64,000 nt of DNA from Acidithiobacillus thiooxidans ATCC 19377 (GTDB lineage Bacteria; Pseudomonadota; Gammaproteobacteria; Acidithiobacillales; Acidithiobacillaceae). The DNA lies in the NCBI RefSeq assembly GCF_009662475.1, contig NZ_CP045571.1, forward strand, positions 680,501 through 744,500. The letters run 5' to 3'. Every line of letters begins with the position of its first letter. The stretch's first letter is position 1. Below the pieces are notes generated by a model. It was not told where the DNA came from and ran no database searches. It worked only from the letters and a program-made list of their open reading frames with translations. A program made the position numbers and the translations under genes. Positions 33,948 through 43,717 of this stretch are shown here, piece after piece.

Positions 33948-34709
33948 ATGAGTAATCAGCAAAAACTGGTAGAGAAGCAATTCGGTGTGGCGGCGACGGA
34001 TTATCTCCATAGCCCGGCACACGCACAGGGTGCAGATTTACAGCGTCTGCGTCGGGAGTTTACCGGACAGCCGGCCATGCGGGTGCTGGATCTTGGCTGC
34101 GGGGCGGGGCATGCCAGCTTTACACTGGCGGAAGTTGTCGGGGAAGTGTTCGCGGTGGATCTTTCCGGCGAAATGCTGCGTGTGGTAGCTGACGAGGCGC
34201 AACAGCGTGGATTGTCTAATCTCCACACCGAAAAAAGTACGGCAGAATCATTGCCTTTCGCCGATGCTTATTTTGATGGAGTGGTGACGCGTTTTTCCGC
34301 CCATCATTGGGCGGATGTCCCTGCGGCACTTCGGGAAATGCGGCGTGTACTCCATCCTCAGGGAAAATGTGTCATCATCGACGTATGCGCACCCGAAAAT
34401 CCATTACTGGATACTTTTCTGCAGACGGTCGAAATTTTACGTGACCCTTCTCATGTGCGGGATTACCGGGTTTCAGAATGGCAGGCGATGTTGGCTGCAG
34501 CCGGGTGGCAGATGCCTGATCAGGATACCTGGAAGCTGCCCCTGGATTTTGCCAGTTGGATAAGCCGGATGCGCAGCCCGGAAGAGCGCGTAACAGCGAT
34601 TAAAAGCGTATGGGCCGGGGCTTCAACCGAGGTCTGTGACCACTTTGCGCTGCAGCCGAATCATGATTTTTCGCTGGATGTGTGCTGGATGACGGCATTG
34701 CCCTTATGA
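33948..34709 (+). CDS. UbiE/YcgJ-like SAM-dependent methyltransferase
   Basis: A 253-aa class I methyltransferase. Motif I VLDLGCGAGHASFTL (about 48-62), acidic loop AVDLSGEML, motif II-like SLPFADAYFDGVVTRFSAHHW and RVLHPQGKCVIID are all present. The family methylates diverse small molecules, and substrate is unknown. ATG 33948 is favoured over a GTG 30 nt earlier. Under the operator described at 33851-33896, so likely induced or repressed by the MmyB-type regulator. leuC follows 44 bp later. Confidence 0.85.
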   Translation: MSNQQKLVEKQFGVAATDYLHSPAHAQGADLQRLRREFTGQPAMRVLDLGCGAGHASFTLAEVVGEVFAVDLSGEMLRVVADEAQQRGLSNLHTEKSTAESLPFADAYFDGVVTRFSAHHWADVPAALREMRRVLHPQGKCVIIDVCAPENPLLDTFLQTVEILRDPSHVRDYRVSEWQAMLAAAGWQMPDQDTWKLPLDFASWISRMRSPEERVTAIKSVWAGASTEVCDHFALQPNHDFSLDVCWMTALPL

Positions 34710-34753
34710 ACAACATTGGTTAATTTTGGACATGGATGTTTGAGGAGAAGCTT

Positions 34754-36166
34754 GTGGCAGCAAAAACGCTTTATGACAAGTTGTGGGAAAGCCATGTGGT
34801 GCATACGGAGGCCGACGGTGCCGTATTGCTTTATATTGATCGGCAGTTGCTGCATGAAGTCACCAGCCCCCAGGCCTTTTCGGGTTTGCGCGCGGCGGGG
34901 CGCAAAGCCTGGCGGATTGATGCCAACATCGCTACGGCCGACCACAATGTCCCGACTACGGATCGGGCGGCGGGTATTGTCGATCCGACTTCCCGTTTGC
35001 AGGTGGATACCCTGGATCAGAACTGTGCGGAATTCGGTATTGAAGAATTCGGCATGCTGGATCCGCGCCAGGGCATTGTGCATGTAATTGCTCCCGAGCA
35101 GGGACTCACTCTGCCGGGCATGACCGTGGTGTGCGGCGATTCTCATACGGCGACTCATGGTGCGCTGGGTGCGCTGGCCTTTGGTATTGGCACCACGGAA
35201 GTGGAGCATGTGCTGGCGACCCAGTGTCTATGGGCACGCAAATCCAAAAGTATGCGGGTATGGGTGGATGGCGAACTGGGTCGGGGCGTCACCGCCAAGG
35301 ATATGGTGCTGGCCATTATCGGCAAAATGGGTACGGCGGGCGGTACGGGCTACGCCATCGAATTTGCCGGACCAGCCGTGCAGGCTTTGTCGGTAGAAGG
35401 GCGCATGACCTTATGCAATATGGCCATTGAAGCCGGCGCGCGCTCGGGTATGGTTGGCGTCGATGCCATAACCATTGATTACTTGCGGGGCCGTCCCTAT
35501 GCCCCGGTGGGCAGAATCTGGGATCAGGCTGTGGCGGCCTGGAATGAACTGCATTCGGATGCGGATGCCCGCTTTGATGCGGAAATTCGTCTCCATGCAG
35601 CAGATATCGCGCCTCAGGTCACCTGGGGAACCAGCCCCGAGATGGTTGCAGAAATTAACGCCACCATTCCCGATCCTGCCCAGGAATCAGATATGGTGCG
35701 TCGTAAGGGCTGGACGGACGCTCTGGCCTATATGGATTTGCAGGCCAACACCCCGTTGTCTGCGATAGCGCTCGACAAGGTTTTTATTGGCTCCTGTACC
35801 AATGCGCGCATTGAAGATCTGCGCGCTGCTGCTGCTGTTGCCAAGGGGCATCAGAAAGCGGCTTCGGTAAAAGTGGCCATGGTGGTTCCCGGCTCGGGAC
35901 TGGTGAAAGCCCAGGCCGAAGCGGAAGGGCTGGATCGTATTTTCAAAGCGGCGGGCTTTGAGTGGCGTGAACCGGGTTGTTCTATGTGTCTGGCTATGAA
36001 CGCCGATCGTCTGGAGCCTGGAGAACGTTGCGCCAGTACCAGTAACCGGAACTTTGAGGGGCGTCAGGGAGCCGGTGGCAGAACTCATCTGGTCAGCCCG
36101 GCTATGGCAGCAGCAGCCGCGATTGCCGGACATTTTGTGGATGTACGTGACTGGTCCGTACCATAA
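34754..36166 (+). CDS. leuC: 3-isopropylmalate dehydratase large subunit
   Basis: A 470-aa [4Fe-4S] subunit which, with LeuD, isomerises 2- to 3-isopropylmalate in leucine synthesis. Cluster cysteines are visible in [11 protein letters not shown] and [11 protein letters not shown]; other signatures are [20 protein letters not shown] and [13 protein letters not shown]. The GTG at 34754 is chosen because GAGGAG lies 6 nt upstream and the protein then begins like other LeuC proteins ([14 protein letters not shown]); an ATG 18 nt earlier would overlap that site. Confidence 0.95.
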   Translation: MAAKTLYDKLWESHVVHTEADGAVLLYIDRQLLHEVTSPQAFSGLRAAGRKAWRIDANIATADHNVPTTDRAAGIVDPTSRLQVDTLDQNCAEFGIEEFGMLDPRQGIVHVIAPEQGLTLPGMTVVCGDSHTATHGALGALAFGIGTTEVEHVLATQCLWARKSKSMRVWVDGELGRGVTAKDMVLAIIGKMGTAGGTGYAIEFAGPAVQALSVEGRMTLCNMAIEAGARSGMVGVDAITIDYLRGRPYAPVGRIWDQAVAAWNELHSDADARFDAEIRLHAADIAPQVTWGTSPEMVAEINATIPDPAQESDMVRRKGWTDALAYMDLQANTPLSAIALDKVFIGSCTNARIEDLRAAAAVAKGHQKAASVKVAMVVPGSGLVKAQAEAEGLDRIFKAAGFEWREPGCSMCLAMNADRLEPGERCASTSNRNFEGRQGAGGRTHLVSPAMAAAAAIAGHFVDVRDWSVP

Positions 36167-36314
36167 AAAGCGCGCCGGCTCCTGGGTGTTGCGCATCGCT
36201 CTGGGCTTATGCAGCCTGGGGATGGTGGAAATTGGCATTTTTTCGAGCTTGCGGGGTTGCTCGGCAGAAGTGGCTGCCGTGGAATATCTCGTCAAGCGAC
36301 AACTGGAGAAATAA
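36141..36314 (+). CDS. Small membrane protein between leuC and leuD
   Basis: A 57-aa frame starting inside the leuC 3' end (25-bp overlap) and ending TAATG, so its stop shares one base with the leuD start. It has a basic N-terminus (YHKKRAG), one hydrophobic helix ([19 protein letters not shown]) and a charged C-terminus ([10 protein letters not shown]). The tight coupling and a helix with inside-positive flanks favour a real gene. Small genes at this position occur in some other proteobacterial leuCD operons, as far as I recall. Function unknown. Confidence 0.6.
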   Translation: MYVTGPYHKKRAGSWVLRIALGLCSLGMVEIGIFSSLRGCSAEVAAVEYLVKRQLEK

Positions 36315-36943
36315 TGGAAGCTTTTACCGTATTAGAGGCAATTGTCGTCCCCCTGGATCGTCCCAATGTGGACACCGACGCCATCATTCCCAAGCAGTTT
36401 CTCAAAACCATTGAGCGACAGGGCCTGGGCAAGCATCTTTTCGATGCCTGGCGCTATCTGGCACAGGATGGCAGGCAGGTGGAAAACCCTGAATTCATCC
36501 TCAATCAGCCGATATATGCTGATGCAAAGATTTTACTGGCCCGGGAAAACTTTGGTTGTGGTTCCAGTCGTGAACATGCTCCCTGGGCGCTGGCAGATTA
36601 TGGTTTTCGCGCCATAATTGCCCCCAGCTTTGCCGACATCTTTGCAAACAATTGTGTGCAGAACGGGATTTTGTTGATTCGACTGTCCGCAGAAGAAGTA
36701 GATCATTTGTTTCATGAAGTGGCGGCTAACCCCGGCTATCGTTTGCGCATTGATCTTCCGGCCCAGGAGGTGCAAACCATGGGAGATAGTCGCTATTGTT
36801 TCCCCATGGATGCCGGACACAAACACAAGTTATTGAATGGTCTGGATGATATTCAATTGACCCTGCAGCATGAAGGAGCCATTCGCGCTTATGAGGCAGC
36901 CCGTCGACAATCAGCGCCCTGGTTATTTCGGGATGGTATTTAA
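36314..36943 (+). CDS. leuD: 3-isopropylmalate dehydratase small subunit
   Basis: A 209-aa swivel-domain partner of LeuC. Family motifs: [16 protein letters not shown], the substrate-recognition loop [13 protein letters not shown] and [15 protein letters not shown]. Length is normal. The ATG at 36314 has GGAG 7 nt upstream and overlaps the stop of the small membrane gene; a longer frame from 36209 lies in that gene. leuB and leuA are not in this window. Confidence 0.95.
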   Translation: MEAFTVLEAIVVPLDRPNVDTDAIIPKQFLKTIERQGLGKHLFDAWRYLAQDGRQVENPEFILNQPIYADAKILLARENFGCGSSREHAPWALADYGFRAIIAPSFADIFANNCVQNGILLIRLSAEEVDHLFHEVAANPGYRLRIDLPAQEVQTMGDSRYCFPMDAGHKHKLLNGLDDIQLTLQHEGAIRAYEAARRQSAPWLFRDGI

Positions 36944-36958
36944 GGAGATTTGATCAAT

Positions 36959-37270
36959 ATGATTCAGGATGCAGCGATAGAAGAGGAGGGCTTGCAGCCC
37001 GTTCGTGCCGATGCCGTTATCATCGAAGGGAAAACCAAACGTGGCAAGCCCTGCAAGGTCATTGACAATACCTGTCAGGTTCCCAGGCAGGAGTTGCAGG
37101 CGCTACTGTATGACCTGATCGAACAGGAACATTTCGGCCCTTCCGGTTTGAGTATGGCGGGAGGCAACAGCATTCGTATCGGGGCACCGCAATCTGCCCA
37201 TGTGCAGCTTGGCAACGATATTTATCGCATGATTCTGGTGGATTACGAGGCGCGTATTGAAGTGTTTTGA
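36959..37270 (+). CDS. Unknown 103-aa protein in the leu transcript
   Basis: A soluble acidic protein (MIQDAAIEEEGLQPVRADAV...) with a strand/helix mix and no signal peptide. Recognisable only by features: a Lys-rich turn (EGKTKRGKPCKVIDNTC) and a Gly-rich loop (SGLSMAGGNSIRIG). ATG 36959 is used with AAGGAG about 11 nt upstream; TTG 36950 is in frame but too close to that site. It follows leuD by 15 bp and may be co-transcribed. I do not recognise a family. Confidence 0.65.
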   Translation: MIQDAAIEEEGLQPVRADAVIIEGKTKRGKPCKVIDNTCQVPRQELQALLYDLIEQEHFGPSGLSMAGGNSIRIGAPQSAHVQLGNDIYRMILVDYEARIEVF

Positions 37271-37281
37271 GCCATGACGGC

Positions 37282-37938
37282 TCAGGGCATGAGTCGTTCA
37301 ATCAACCAGGCATGACTCGCGTCACCAGAACGCCGATAAACAAACCGGTCATGCAGGCGGTCACGACGGCCCTGCCAGAATTCAAAACGCTCTGGAATCA
37401 GCCGGTACCCACCCCATGCCGGGTTGCGTGGGACGTTGTCCTCAGGATAGCGCTGCTGTAATTCGGCAACACGCGCTTCCAGATCAGCACGACTGGCGAT
37501 GACCTGACTCTGGATGGACGCCGCAGCAGAATAACGGCTGCGGCTCGGGCGTTGTTGAAAATAGCTTTCGGCCGCTGCCGTATCCAGGGGTTCTACAGGG
37601 CCGTTGATGCGCACCTGACGATCATTTTCCGGCCAGTAGAATACCAGTGCTGCATGCGGGTTGGCGGCCAGTTCCTGACCCTTCTGGCTGCGCTGGTCGC
37701 TGTACCAGCAGAGCCCCTGTTCATCAAAATGCTTGAGCAGTACATAGCGCGCATCAGGATGCCCGTCAGCATCAGCCGTAGCCAGCACCATGGCGGTCGC
37801 ATCAAAATTACCCGCCTCTGTCGCGGCAGCCAGCCAGGTGGCCAATTGCTGAAAGGGATTGCTGTCCAGATCGTGTCGATGCAACTCCCCGTGGGTAAAG
37901 TCCCGCCGGGTACTGCGATGGTCGATTTCACCTTCCAT
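37282..37938 (-). CDS. pdxH: Pyridoxamine 5'-phosphate oxidase
   Basis: A 218-aa FMN enzyme making pyridoxal 5'-phosphate from pyridoxamine or pyridoxine phosphate. Visible FMN/substrate regions: ARYVLLKHFDEQGLCWYSD, RSQKGQELAANPHAALVFYW, QVRINGPVE and the C-terminal signature PAWGGYRLIPERFEFWQG...DRFVY. AGGAG 9 nt before ATG 37938 fixes the start. It precedes nothing on its strand and follows rpiA by 25 bp, suggesting an operon DJ-1 gene - rpiA - pdxH. Confidence 0.95.
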   Translation of the reverse strand: MEGEIDHRSTRRDFTHGELHRHDLDSNPFQQLATWLAAATEAGNFDATAMVLATADADGHPDARYVLLKHFDEQGLCWYSDQRSQKGQELAANPHAALVFYWPENDRQVRINGPVEPLDTAAAESYFQQRPSRSRYSAAASIQSQVIASRADLEARVAELQQRYPEDNVPRNPAWGGYRLIPERFEFWQGRRDRLHDRFVYRRSGDASHAWLIERLMP

Positions 37939-37963
37939 TAGGCACTTCTCCTTTGAGCAGGGC

Positions 37964-38623
37964 TCAGGCCTTTTTCTCAATGACTCCGTTTTCGCTACCG
38001 AAGAGCATCACATCGGCGCGCCGGTGGGCGAAAATGCCGTTGTCCAGCACGCCCGGAATCAGATTGATGACGGCCTCCATTTTCACCGGATCAGAAAAAT
38101 CCAGACCGGTGACATCAATGATGACATTGCCATTATCGGTGGTCACGCCATTGCGTAGGGTAGGGGTCCCACCCAGCTTGACCAGTTGTCGGGCGACAAA
38201 GCTGCGGGCGAAGGGGATGACTTCCACGGGTAGGGGAAATTTGCCCAGCATGGGTTTGTCCTTGCTGGCGTCGGCAATGCAGACGAACAGCCTGGCCGCA
38301 CTGGCTACAATTTTTTCCCGGGTCAGTGCCGCTCCGCCGCCTTTAATCAGCCGGAAATGCGGGTCAGCTTCATCGGCACCGTCTACATAAACGGGAATGT
38401 CACCGGTGCTGTTGAGGTCCAGCACATTCAAGCCCTGGGCTTTCAGGCGATTTTCGGTAGCAATGCTGGAGGCGACATAGCCATCCACATGAATTTTTGC
38501 AGCACCCAGGGCGTCAATGAAAAAGTTGGTGGTTGAGCCTGTACCTACGCCCACCACCATACCGGGCTGGATGTAGGCGAGGGCGGCTTCGGCCGCCATT
38601 TTTTTGAGAGCATCTGCATTCAT
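37964..38623 (-). CDS. rpiA: Ribose-5-phosphate isomerase A
   Basis: A 219-aa enzyme interconverting ribose 5-phosphate and ribulose 5-phosphate, needed for the pentose phosphate route and the Calvin cycle. Motifs [39 protein letters not shown] (catalytic Asp and Lys) and [11 protein letters not shown] are intact. Its start overlaps the DJ-1 gene stop by 4 bp (ATGA), so the two are translationally coupled. Confidence 0.95.
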   Translation of the reverse strand: MNADALKKMAAEAALAYIQPGMVVGVGTGSTTNFFIDALGAAKIHVDGYVASSIATENRLKAQGLNVLDLNSTGDIPVYVDGADEADPHFRLIKGGGAALTREKIVASAARLFVCIADASKDKPMLGKFPLPVEVIPFARSFVARQLVKLGGTPTLRNGVTTDNGNVIIDVTGLDFSDPVKMEAVINLIPGVLDNGIFAHRRADVMLFGSENGVIEKKA

Positions 38624-39363
38624 TGCCTGTTTTCCTTGTTAGTCTGAAAAAATAATCGTTGTATAAAAGCTTCCGTCAGTGCTGCTGCCGAGGCTGGATT
38701 CTGACCACTCAGAATTTGCGCATCATCGACCACATGGCTTTGCCAGGATTCTCCGACACTAACGAGGAATCCCGCATTTCTCAAGTGCTCTTCCAGAGTA
38801 TAAGGCCAGCGGCCGGCCAGCGCAGTAGCGGCTTCTTCAGCGGCACTGAAGCAGGTGACCGGATTGCCGGAAAAGGGCGGGTCGCTGTGATCGTGCGCAG
38901 TCGCCAATAAGGCAGCGCTCCCGTGGCATAAGGTCGCCAATACCTTGTGATGATCACGGCAATGCTGGAGAAGGCGTGCAACATCGACAGACTTTGCTAA
39001 ATCCATGAGAGGACCATTTCCGCCCGGAATAAATACTCCCTGCATAAGATCCAGCTGCCCGGCCTGCAGACTTTGCAGGGAAACAGGATGCTCCAGTTCG
39101 GGTATGCAGGTGATCTGCTTCGCCAGTTCGCTGGCTTTTTGCGAGTCATGGTTGAGATTGGCAGGATCCAGACTTTCCGGATCTACTATGGGGATACTGC
39201 CGTCTAGCGTACCAATAGACAAAGTCCAGCCAGAGTTTTTCAGCAGATTCCACGGAACGACCAATTCTTCGGCCCAGAAGCCAGTGGGTACCCCGGTGCC
39301 ATCCCGGAGTTGCAAAACCCGGGCGCTACTGAGCAGAAATAGAATATAGGGCTGCTGGTTCAT
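38620..39363 (-). CDS. DJ-1/PfpI superfamily protein, Hsp31-like
   Basis: A 247-aa protein of the class I glutamine-amidotransferase-like (DJ-1/PfpI) group, closest to the Hsp31/glyoxalase III type. The nucleophile Cys is in [12 protein letters not shown], the family Glu in [12 protein letters not shown], and the pocket motif is [13 protein letters not shown]. Enzymes of this type detoxify methylglyoxal or act as chaperones. ATG 39363 is used; an in-frame ATG 18 nt upstream is less likely. It is first of the rpiA-pdxH group. Confidence 0.85.
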   Translation of the reverse strand: MNQQPYILFLLSSARVLQLRDGTGVPTGFWAEELVVPWNLLKNSGWTLSIGTLDGSIPIVDPESLDPANLNHDSQKASELAKQITCIPELEHPVSLQSLQAGQLDLMQGVFIPGGNGPLMDLAKSVDVARLLQHCRDHHKVLATLCHGSAALLATAHDHSDPPFSGNPVTCFSAAEEAATALAGRWPYTLEEHLRNAGFLVSVGESWQSHVVDDAQILSGQNPASAAALTEAFIQRLFFQTNKENRQ

Positions 39364-39899
39364 GAGAAAAGTGTAACACAAAAGTCTGCTGAAACAATAA
39401 AAATATATGTAAGGTTAATCTTGTATTTTTATAATATACAGTCGTAAATCAGGCCATTTTAAATATTAATAAAAATATAATAATATATTATTTTTTAGAT
39501 TATCTTGTTGATACATTCTAAATCTATTCAATGCGAGAGAAGAAATTATAAGCGGTTTAATACAACATTAAACATTGAAGTAATGTTTTTTAAATTTTAA
39601 TTTTCGCAATAACAAAATGATTGTTATTGATTTTTTGTAATATAACAAAATAAGAGTATTATTATATTCGTAATAAAAAATTAAATATATTCATAGCACT
39701 AATGAGACTTTTATTAACCCAAAAATATTTGTGGGGATGTTCTATTGATTTGCAGGCTTCTCTGCACTACTTTTACACCCGAGATTCGAATTAGCATAAA
39801 AAGTATAAGTTTGTATTGTTTTAATCAAAGCTGATTGGATAGTAACCGCTATCTTGTTTTATTGCGGATCATTTGTTGTCCGCCAGGGGGAAATACATA
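39364..39899 (+). promoter_or_regulatory. Very AT-rich upstream region of the cyo operon
   Basis: About 500 bp without a gene. From roughly 39380 to 39720 GC is only about 20 percent by my line counts, against about 55 percent either side. It holds several dyads, e.g. AATAACA-N7-TGTTATT (39608-39628) and many A/T runs. It separates the divergent DJ-1 and cyo genes. It may be a curved or nucleoid-protein-bound promoter region for the oxidase operon. No ORF, tRNA or IS end was found in it. Confidence 0.6.
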
Positions 39900-40865
39900 A
39901 TGGATTTAAATTGGAGGAACTGGCTGAAAAAGGGGTGGCGCGCTGCGGCGTTGGCTCCCGTTTTGTTGCTGGGTGGTTGCGCACATAACCCTTTCTGGAT
40001 ATTCGATCCCAAGGGGGTCATGGCCAAAACCGATTTGTTTTACATGATCGTGGATGTACTGATCATGGGTGCGATTGTCGGACTGACAGCCTTGCTGGTG
40101 GTCTGGTTCATGTGGCGTTATCAGAAAGGCAAGAACCGGGGCATGTATGATCCGCACTGGTCTCATTCCAACACTATTGAAGTGTTTGTCTGGGGTATCC
40201 CAATCATTGCCGTCGGATTTCTGTCCTACTTTGCCGTCAGGGGAACTTTCGAAATCAACCCTTATAATCCGACGGTCATCACCCACCATATGAAGCCTAA
40301 TGGGGACCCGGTGGAAGTGGATGTCATTGCTACGGATTGGCAGTGGTTATTTGTTTATCCGCAATATCACATGGCGGTAGCCAACGAGCTGGTTCTGCCG
40401 GTACACACTCCAGTTTTCTTTCGTCTGACTTCCAGTGCCGTGACCACAACCTTCTTCATTCCCCAGCTGGTCGGCATGATTGACGTAATGCCCGGTATGC
40501 GTACCAAAAATGCTTTGTTAAGTGATCATGCAGGTGAATATCAAGGTATTGCTTCTGACTATGCCGGTGCAGGTACTTCCTGGATGACTTTTAAAACCAA
40601 GATGGTTGACAAGGCAGACTTTGCGCAATGGGTGCAAAAAGTGCAGCAGGCCCCTGGCAGCATGACCTATGCCAGCTTTAACCGTTTCGCGGAGCCTTTC
40701 ATTAATGTCAATCACCACTTGGTTTACTTCTCTTCAGTGGAGCCGGGTCTGTTTGATCATGTCATGACTGAAGTGATGCGCGGAAAAACCTGGCCAATCC
40801 CGCCGATGATGACGGAAAACATGGTTGACTACATGAAAAAGCAAGCCGCTGAACATCGCGATTAA
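39900..40865 (+). CDS. cyoA: Quinol oxidase subunit II
   Basis: A 321-aa membrane-anchored subunit of a haem-copper terminal oxidase. A lipoprotein signal ends LLLGGC with Cys near residue 24; two membrane helices follow, then a periplasmic cupredoxin domain. The CuA ligands of cytochrome oxidases are absent (the loop reads LLSDHAGEYQGIAS, with no CxxxC), so the donor is quinol rather than cytochrome c. WQWLFVYP is conserved. The C-terminal part (NRFAEPFINVNHHLVYFSSV) is CyoA-like. ATG 39900 follows GGGGGAAATACATA. Confidence 0.93.
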   Translation: MDLNWRNWLKKGWRAAALAPVLLLGGCAHNPFWIFDPKGVMAKTDLFYMIVDVLIMGAIVGLTALLVVWFMWRYQKGKNRGMYDPHWSHSNTIEVFVWGIPIIAVGFLSYFAVRGTFEINPYNPTVITHHMKPNGDPVEVDVIATDWQWLFVYPQYHMAVANELVLPVHTPVFFRLTSSAVTTTFFIPQLVGMIDVMPGMRTKNALLSDHAGEYQGIASDYAGAGTSWMTFKTKMVDKADFAQWVQKVQQAPGSMTYASFNRFAEPFINVNHHLVYFSSVEPGLFDHVMTEVMRGKTWPIPPMMTENMVDYMKKQAAEHRD

Positions 40866-40880
40866 TCGGAGGATCATCAC

Positions 40881-42989
40881 ATGCTCGTAGATTTACCTGG
40901 GGGCTGGAGCCCTCTTCTGGGGCGTCTCGCCTGGTCGCAGATTCCCTATGCCAATCCGATTCTGGCACCGCTCTTCGTAGCGGTGGTCATCGGGGCCATT
41001 GCCATCATTGGTCTGATTACCTATTACGGTAAATGGACTTATCTCTGGAAAGAATGGTTGACTACGGTTGATCATAAGAAACTCGGTGTCATGTACATCA
41101 TCATCGGTCTGGTGATGCTGTTTCGGGGCTTCATCGATGGTTTGATGATTCGTACCCAGCAGGTCTGGGCCGTGGGTCCACATTCTTCCGGGGTGTTCGG
41201 ATCTCTGCATGGTTATCTGACCCCTTTTCACTTTGGTCAGGTTTATAGTGCCCACGGTCTGATCATGATTTTGCTGGCAGCAACCCCGTTGCTGGTTGGC
41301 TTCATGAACATTATCGTGCCGATCCAGGTTGGTGCCCGGGATATGGCTTATCCCTACCTGAATGCCCTGGGATTATGGATTACCGCTGCGGCTGCGGCGT
41401 TGATCATGATTTCCCTGTTTGTGGGGGATTTTGCCCACAACGGCTGGTTTGAATATGCGCCGATTTTTGAAATGCAGTACAGTCCGGGTGTGGGTGTGGA
41501 TTACTGGATCTGGACCCTGCAACTGGTGGCTTTGGGTACGACCCTGGGCGGTATCAACATTCTCGCCACAATCATTAAAATGCGGGCTCCCGGCATGACC
41601 TGGGGCAAGTTGCCGATTTTTGTCTGGGCCTCACTGTCGGCCAACGTCATTGCTTTGACTTCTTTCCCGGCCCTGCAGATTGCCTTGGCTCTGGTTGCTG
41701 CCGATCGCTATCTGGGTGCGCATTTCTTCACGGCCGGTATGGGCGGCAATTTGATGCTCTATACCAACCTGTTCTGGATCTGGGGTCACCCGGAAGTGTA
41801 TTTCGTAATCTTGCCGGCTTTCGGCATGATGTCGGAAATTTTCCCGACTTTCTCTGAAAAACCCCTGTTTGGTTATATCACCATGGTGCTGGCCAGTATG
41901 GCGATTGCCGGGGTGTCCTGGCTGGTCTGGCTACATCATTTTTTCACCATGGGTGCAGGCCCCTATGTCAATTCGGCTTTCAGTGTGGCCACCATGCTGG
42001 TAGGCATTCCTACCGGGGTGAAGGTGTTCAACTGGGCATTTACCATGTACCGGGGGCGCCTGACCTTCAACGCTGCCATGCTCTGGGCGATTGGCGCGCT
42101 GTTTCTGCTGCTGATCGGGGGCTTGACCGGCATGATGCTGGCCATTCCTGCCATCAACTACATGGTTCATAACAGCGTGTTTGTGGTTGCACATTTTCAC
42201 TCCATGTTGCTGGTTATCGTCTACGCCATTTTTGGCTCTGTTCTGTACTGGTTTCCAAAAGTGTTCGGTTTCAAGCTGGATGAGTTCTGGGCGAAAACCA
42301 TGTTCTGGTTGTTCTCCGCTGGCACGGCACTGGTATTCGTGCCCATGTACATGCTCGGCTTCATGGGCATGACCCGGCGTCTGGAATATGTATTCAATAC
42401 CGGATGGCAGCCTTATCTGGACGTCATGGAACTCGGCATTGTCGTTTATACCCTGTCGGTATTGGCCTTTTTCATCCTGCTTTATGTCAGCGTACGGGAT
42501 CATGCGAAAAATCGTGTGGGTGCGGACGCCTGGGGAACCTCACGTTCCTTGGAGTGGCTGACCCATTCTCCCGTGCCGTTTTACAACTTTGCAGTGCTTC
42601 CCCATATCAATGAACGGGACGAAGTGGCATGGCGCCGGCAGCATGGTATCGACAACGTCCGTCCTGAACATTACGAAGACATTCACATGCCCAACAACAC
42701 GGGTGTGGCCATCATTATGGGCGGCCTGACTTTCGTGCTCGGTTTCGCGCTGACCTGGCGCATCTGGTGGCTCTGTCTTGTGTCTTTGCTGGCCATCATC
42801 GGGTTGATGATTATCCGTTCATTCAGGGGAGACCCCGGCTACATCATCACCGGTGCCGAGTTGCAGCGGATGGAAGAAGAGGCCTATCGCCGTGAGGCGC
42901 AAATTGCCGACAGTCATCACAGCCATCCCGTCAGCGGTGGGGTAGTGGGTAATGCCATGGCCTATCAGCGCAACGATTCGTCGAAATAA
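40881..42989 (+). CDS. cyoB: Quinol oxidase subunit I (haem-copper catalytic subunit)
   Basis: A 702-aa protein with about 15 membrane helices that reduces oxygen and pumps protons. Ligands: low-spin haem His in YSAHGLIMI and VVAHFHSML, CuB His and cross-linked Tyr in WGHPEVYF, paired His in WLHHFFTMG. The D-channel Glu is in GHPEVY and the K-channel Lys in GIPTGVKVFNW. Its long C-tail (residues ~660-702) is cytoplasmic and His-rich (ADSHHSHPVSGG). It lies between cyoA and cyoC in the usual order. Confidence 0.96.
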   Translation: MLVDLPGGWSPLLGRLAWSQIPYANPILAPLFVAVVIGAIAIIGLITYYGKWTYLWKEWLTTVDHKKLGVMYIIIGLVMLFRGFIDGLMIRTQQVWAVGPHSSGVFGSLHGYLTPFHFGQVYSAHGLIMILLAATPLLVGFMNIIVPIQVGARDMAYPYLNALGLWITAAAAALIMISLFVGDFAHNGWFEYAPIFEMQYSPGVGVDYWIWTLQLVALGTTLGGINILATIIKMRAPGMTWGKLPIFVWASLSANVIALTSFPALQIALALVAADRYLGAHFFTAGMGGNLMLYTNLFWIWGHPEVYFVILPAFGMMSEIFPTFSEKPLFGYITMVLASMAIAGVSWLVWLHHFFTMGAGPYVNSAFSVATMLVGIPTGVKVFNWAFTMYRGRLTFNAAMLWAIGALFLLLIGGLTGMMLAIPAINYMVHNSVFVVAHFHSMLLVIVYAIFGSVLYWFPKVFGFKLDEFWAKTMFWLFSAGTALVFVPMYMLGFMGMTRRLEYVFNTGWQPYLDVMELGIVVYTLSVLAFFILLYVSVRDHAKNRVGADAWGTSRSLEWLTHSPVPFYNFAVLPHINERDEVAWRRQHGIDNVRPEHYEDIHMPNNTGVAIIMGGLTFVLGFALTWRIWWLCLVSLLAIIGLMIIRSFRGDPGYIITGAELQRMEEEAYRREAQIADSHHSHPVSGGVVGNAMAYQRNDSSK

Positions 42990-43081
42990 GCGGTTCTAAA
43001 TTCGACAGAATGGCTTCAGTGCGCAGGCGGCATTCAGCACAACGGACGTCTGCGCTACTCACGAATTGAGGAGTTTTAATT

Positions 43082-43717
43082 ATGAGTTCACATGCCAGTA
43101 CGGTTGATCCCAAAAAAGCGGAATTGTGGGATACCCATCATCATTCCCATGATGTGATTTCCACCCGCACCCTGGGATATTTTTTGTACCTGCTCAGCGA
43201 CGGTATGTTGTTCGCGACATTGTTTGCCGCTTATGGGGTGCTGAGTTATCAACATAGTTATTTCGGTGGGCCGACCCCTGCTGAATTCGTCAAACCCTGG
43301 TACACCTTTGCCCAGACCATCGCCCTGTTTTTGAGTGTTCTGGCTTATGGTTTCGGTATGAATGCCCTGAAGCACAAAAACAAGAGCGGCTTGATCAACG
43401 GTATGCTGGCAGCTTTTGTGCTGGGTGTGGTTTTCCTGGTTCTGGATATTCGTGACATGAGTCATCTGTATTCCATGGGTATTACCCTTGCCAGCAGCGG
43501 CGGCATGTCGGCATTCATGGTGCTGACTCAGGTGCACGCGACCCATATTTTCTTCGGCTTGATCTGGATTCTGGTGATGATTGCTCAGGTGATGACCAAG
43601 GGCTTTACCGAGGAAACGGTGGGTCGTCTGCTCACCCTGCGGATGTTCTGGCATTTGCAGGCGGTGATCTGGGTTTTTGTTTATATCTTTGTCTACTTGT
43701 GGGGATACATATCATGA
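43082..43717 (+). CDS. cyoC: Quinol oxidase subunit III
   Basis: A 211-aa membrane protein with five helices, stabilising subunit I and binding lipid. Family pieces: LGYFLYLLSDGMLFATLFAAY near residue 27 and VHATHIFFGLIWILVMIAQ, HLQAVIWVFVYIFVYLWGYI at the end. GAGGAG lies 9 nt before the ATG. Its stop overlaps the cyoD start as ATGA. Confidence 0.94.
   Translation: MSSHASTVDPKKAELWDTHHHSHDVISTRTLGYFLYLLSDGMLFATLFAAYGVLSYQHSYFGGPTPAEFVKPWYTFAQTIALFLSVLAYGFGMNALKHKNKSGLINGMLAAFVLGVVFLVLDIRDMSHLYSMGITLASSGGMSAFMVLTQVHATHIFFGLIWILVMIAQVMTKGFTEETVGRLLTLRMFWHLQAVIWVFVYIFVYLWGYIS

Noticed and set aside
37268-37283. Hairpin TGAGCC-ATGAC-GGCTCA between the 103-aa gene and pdxH as a terminator
   Set aside because: No T-run follows on either strand; too weak to call.
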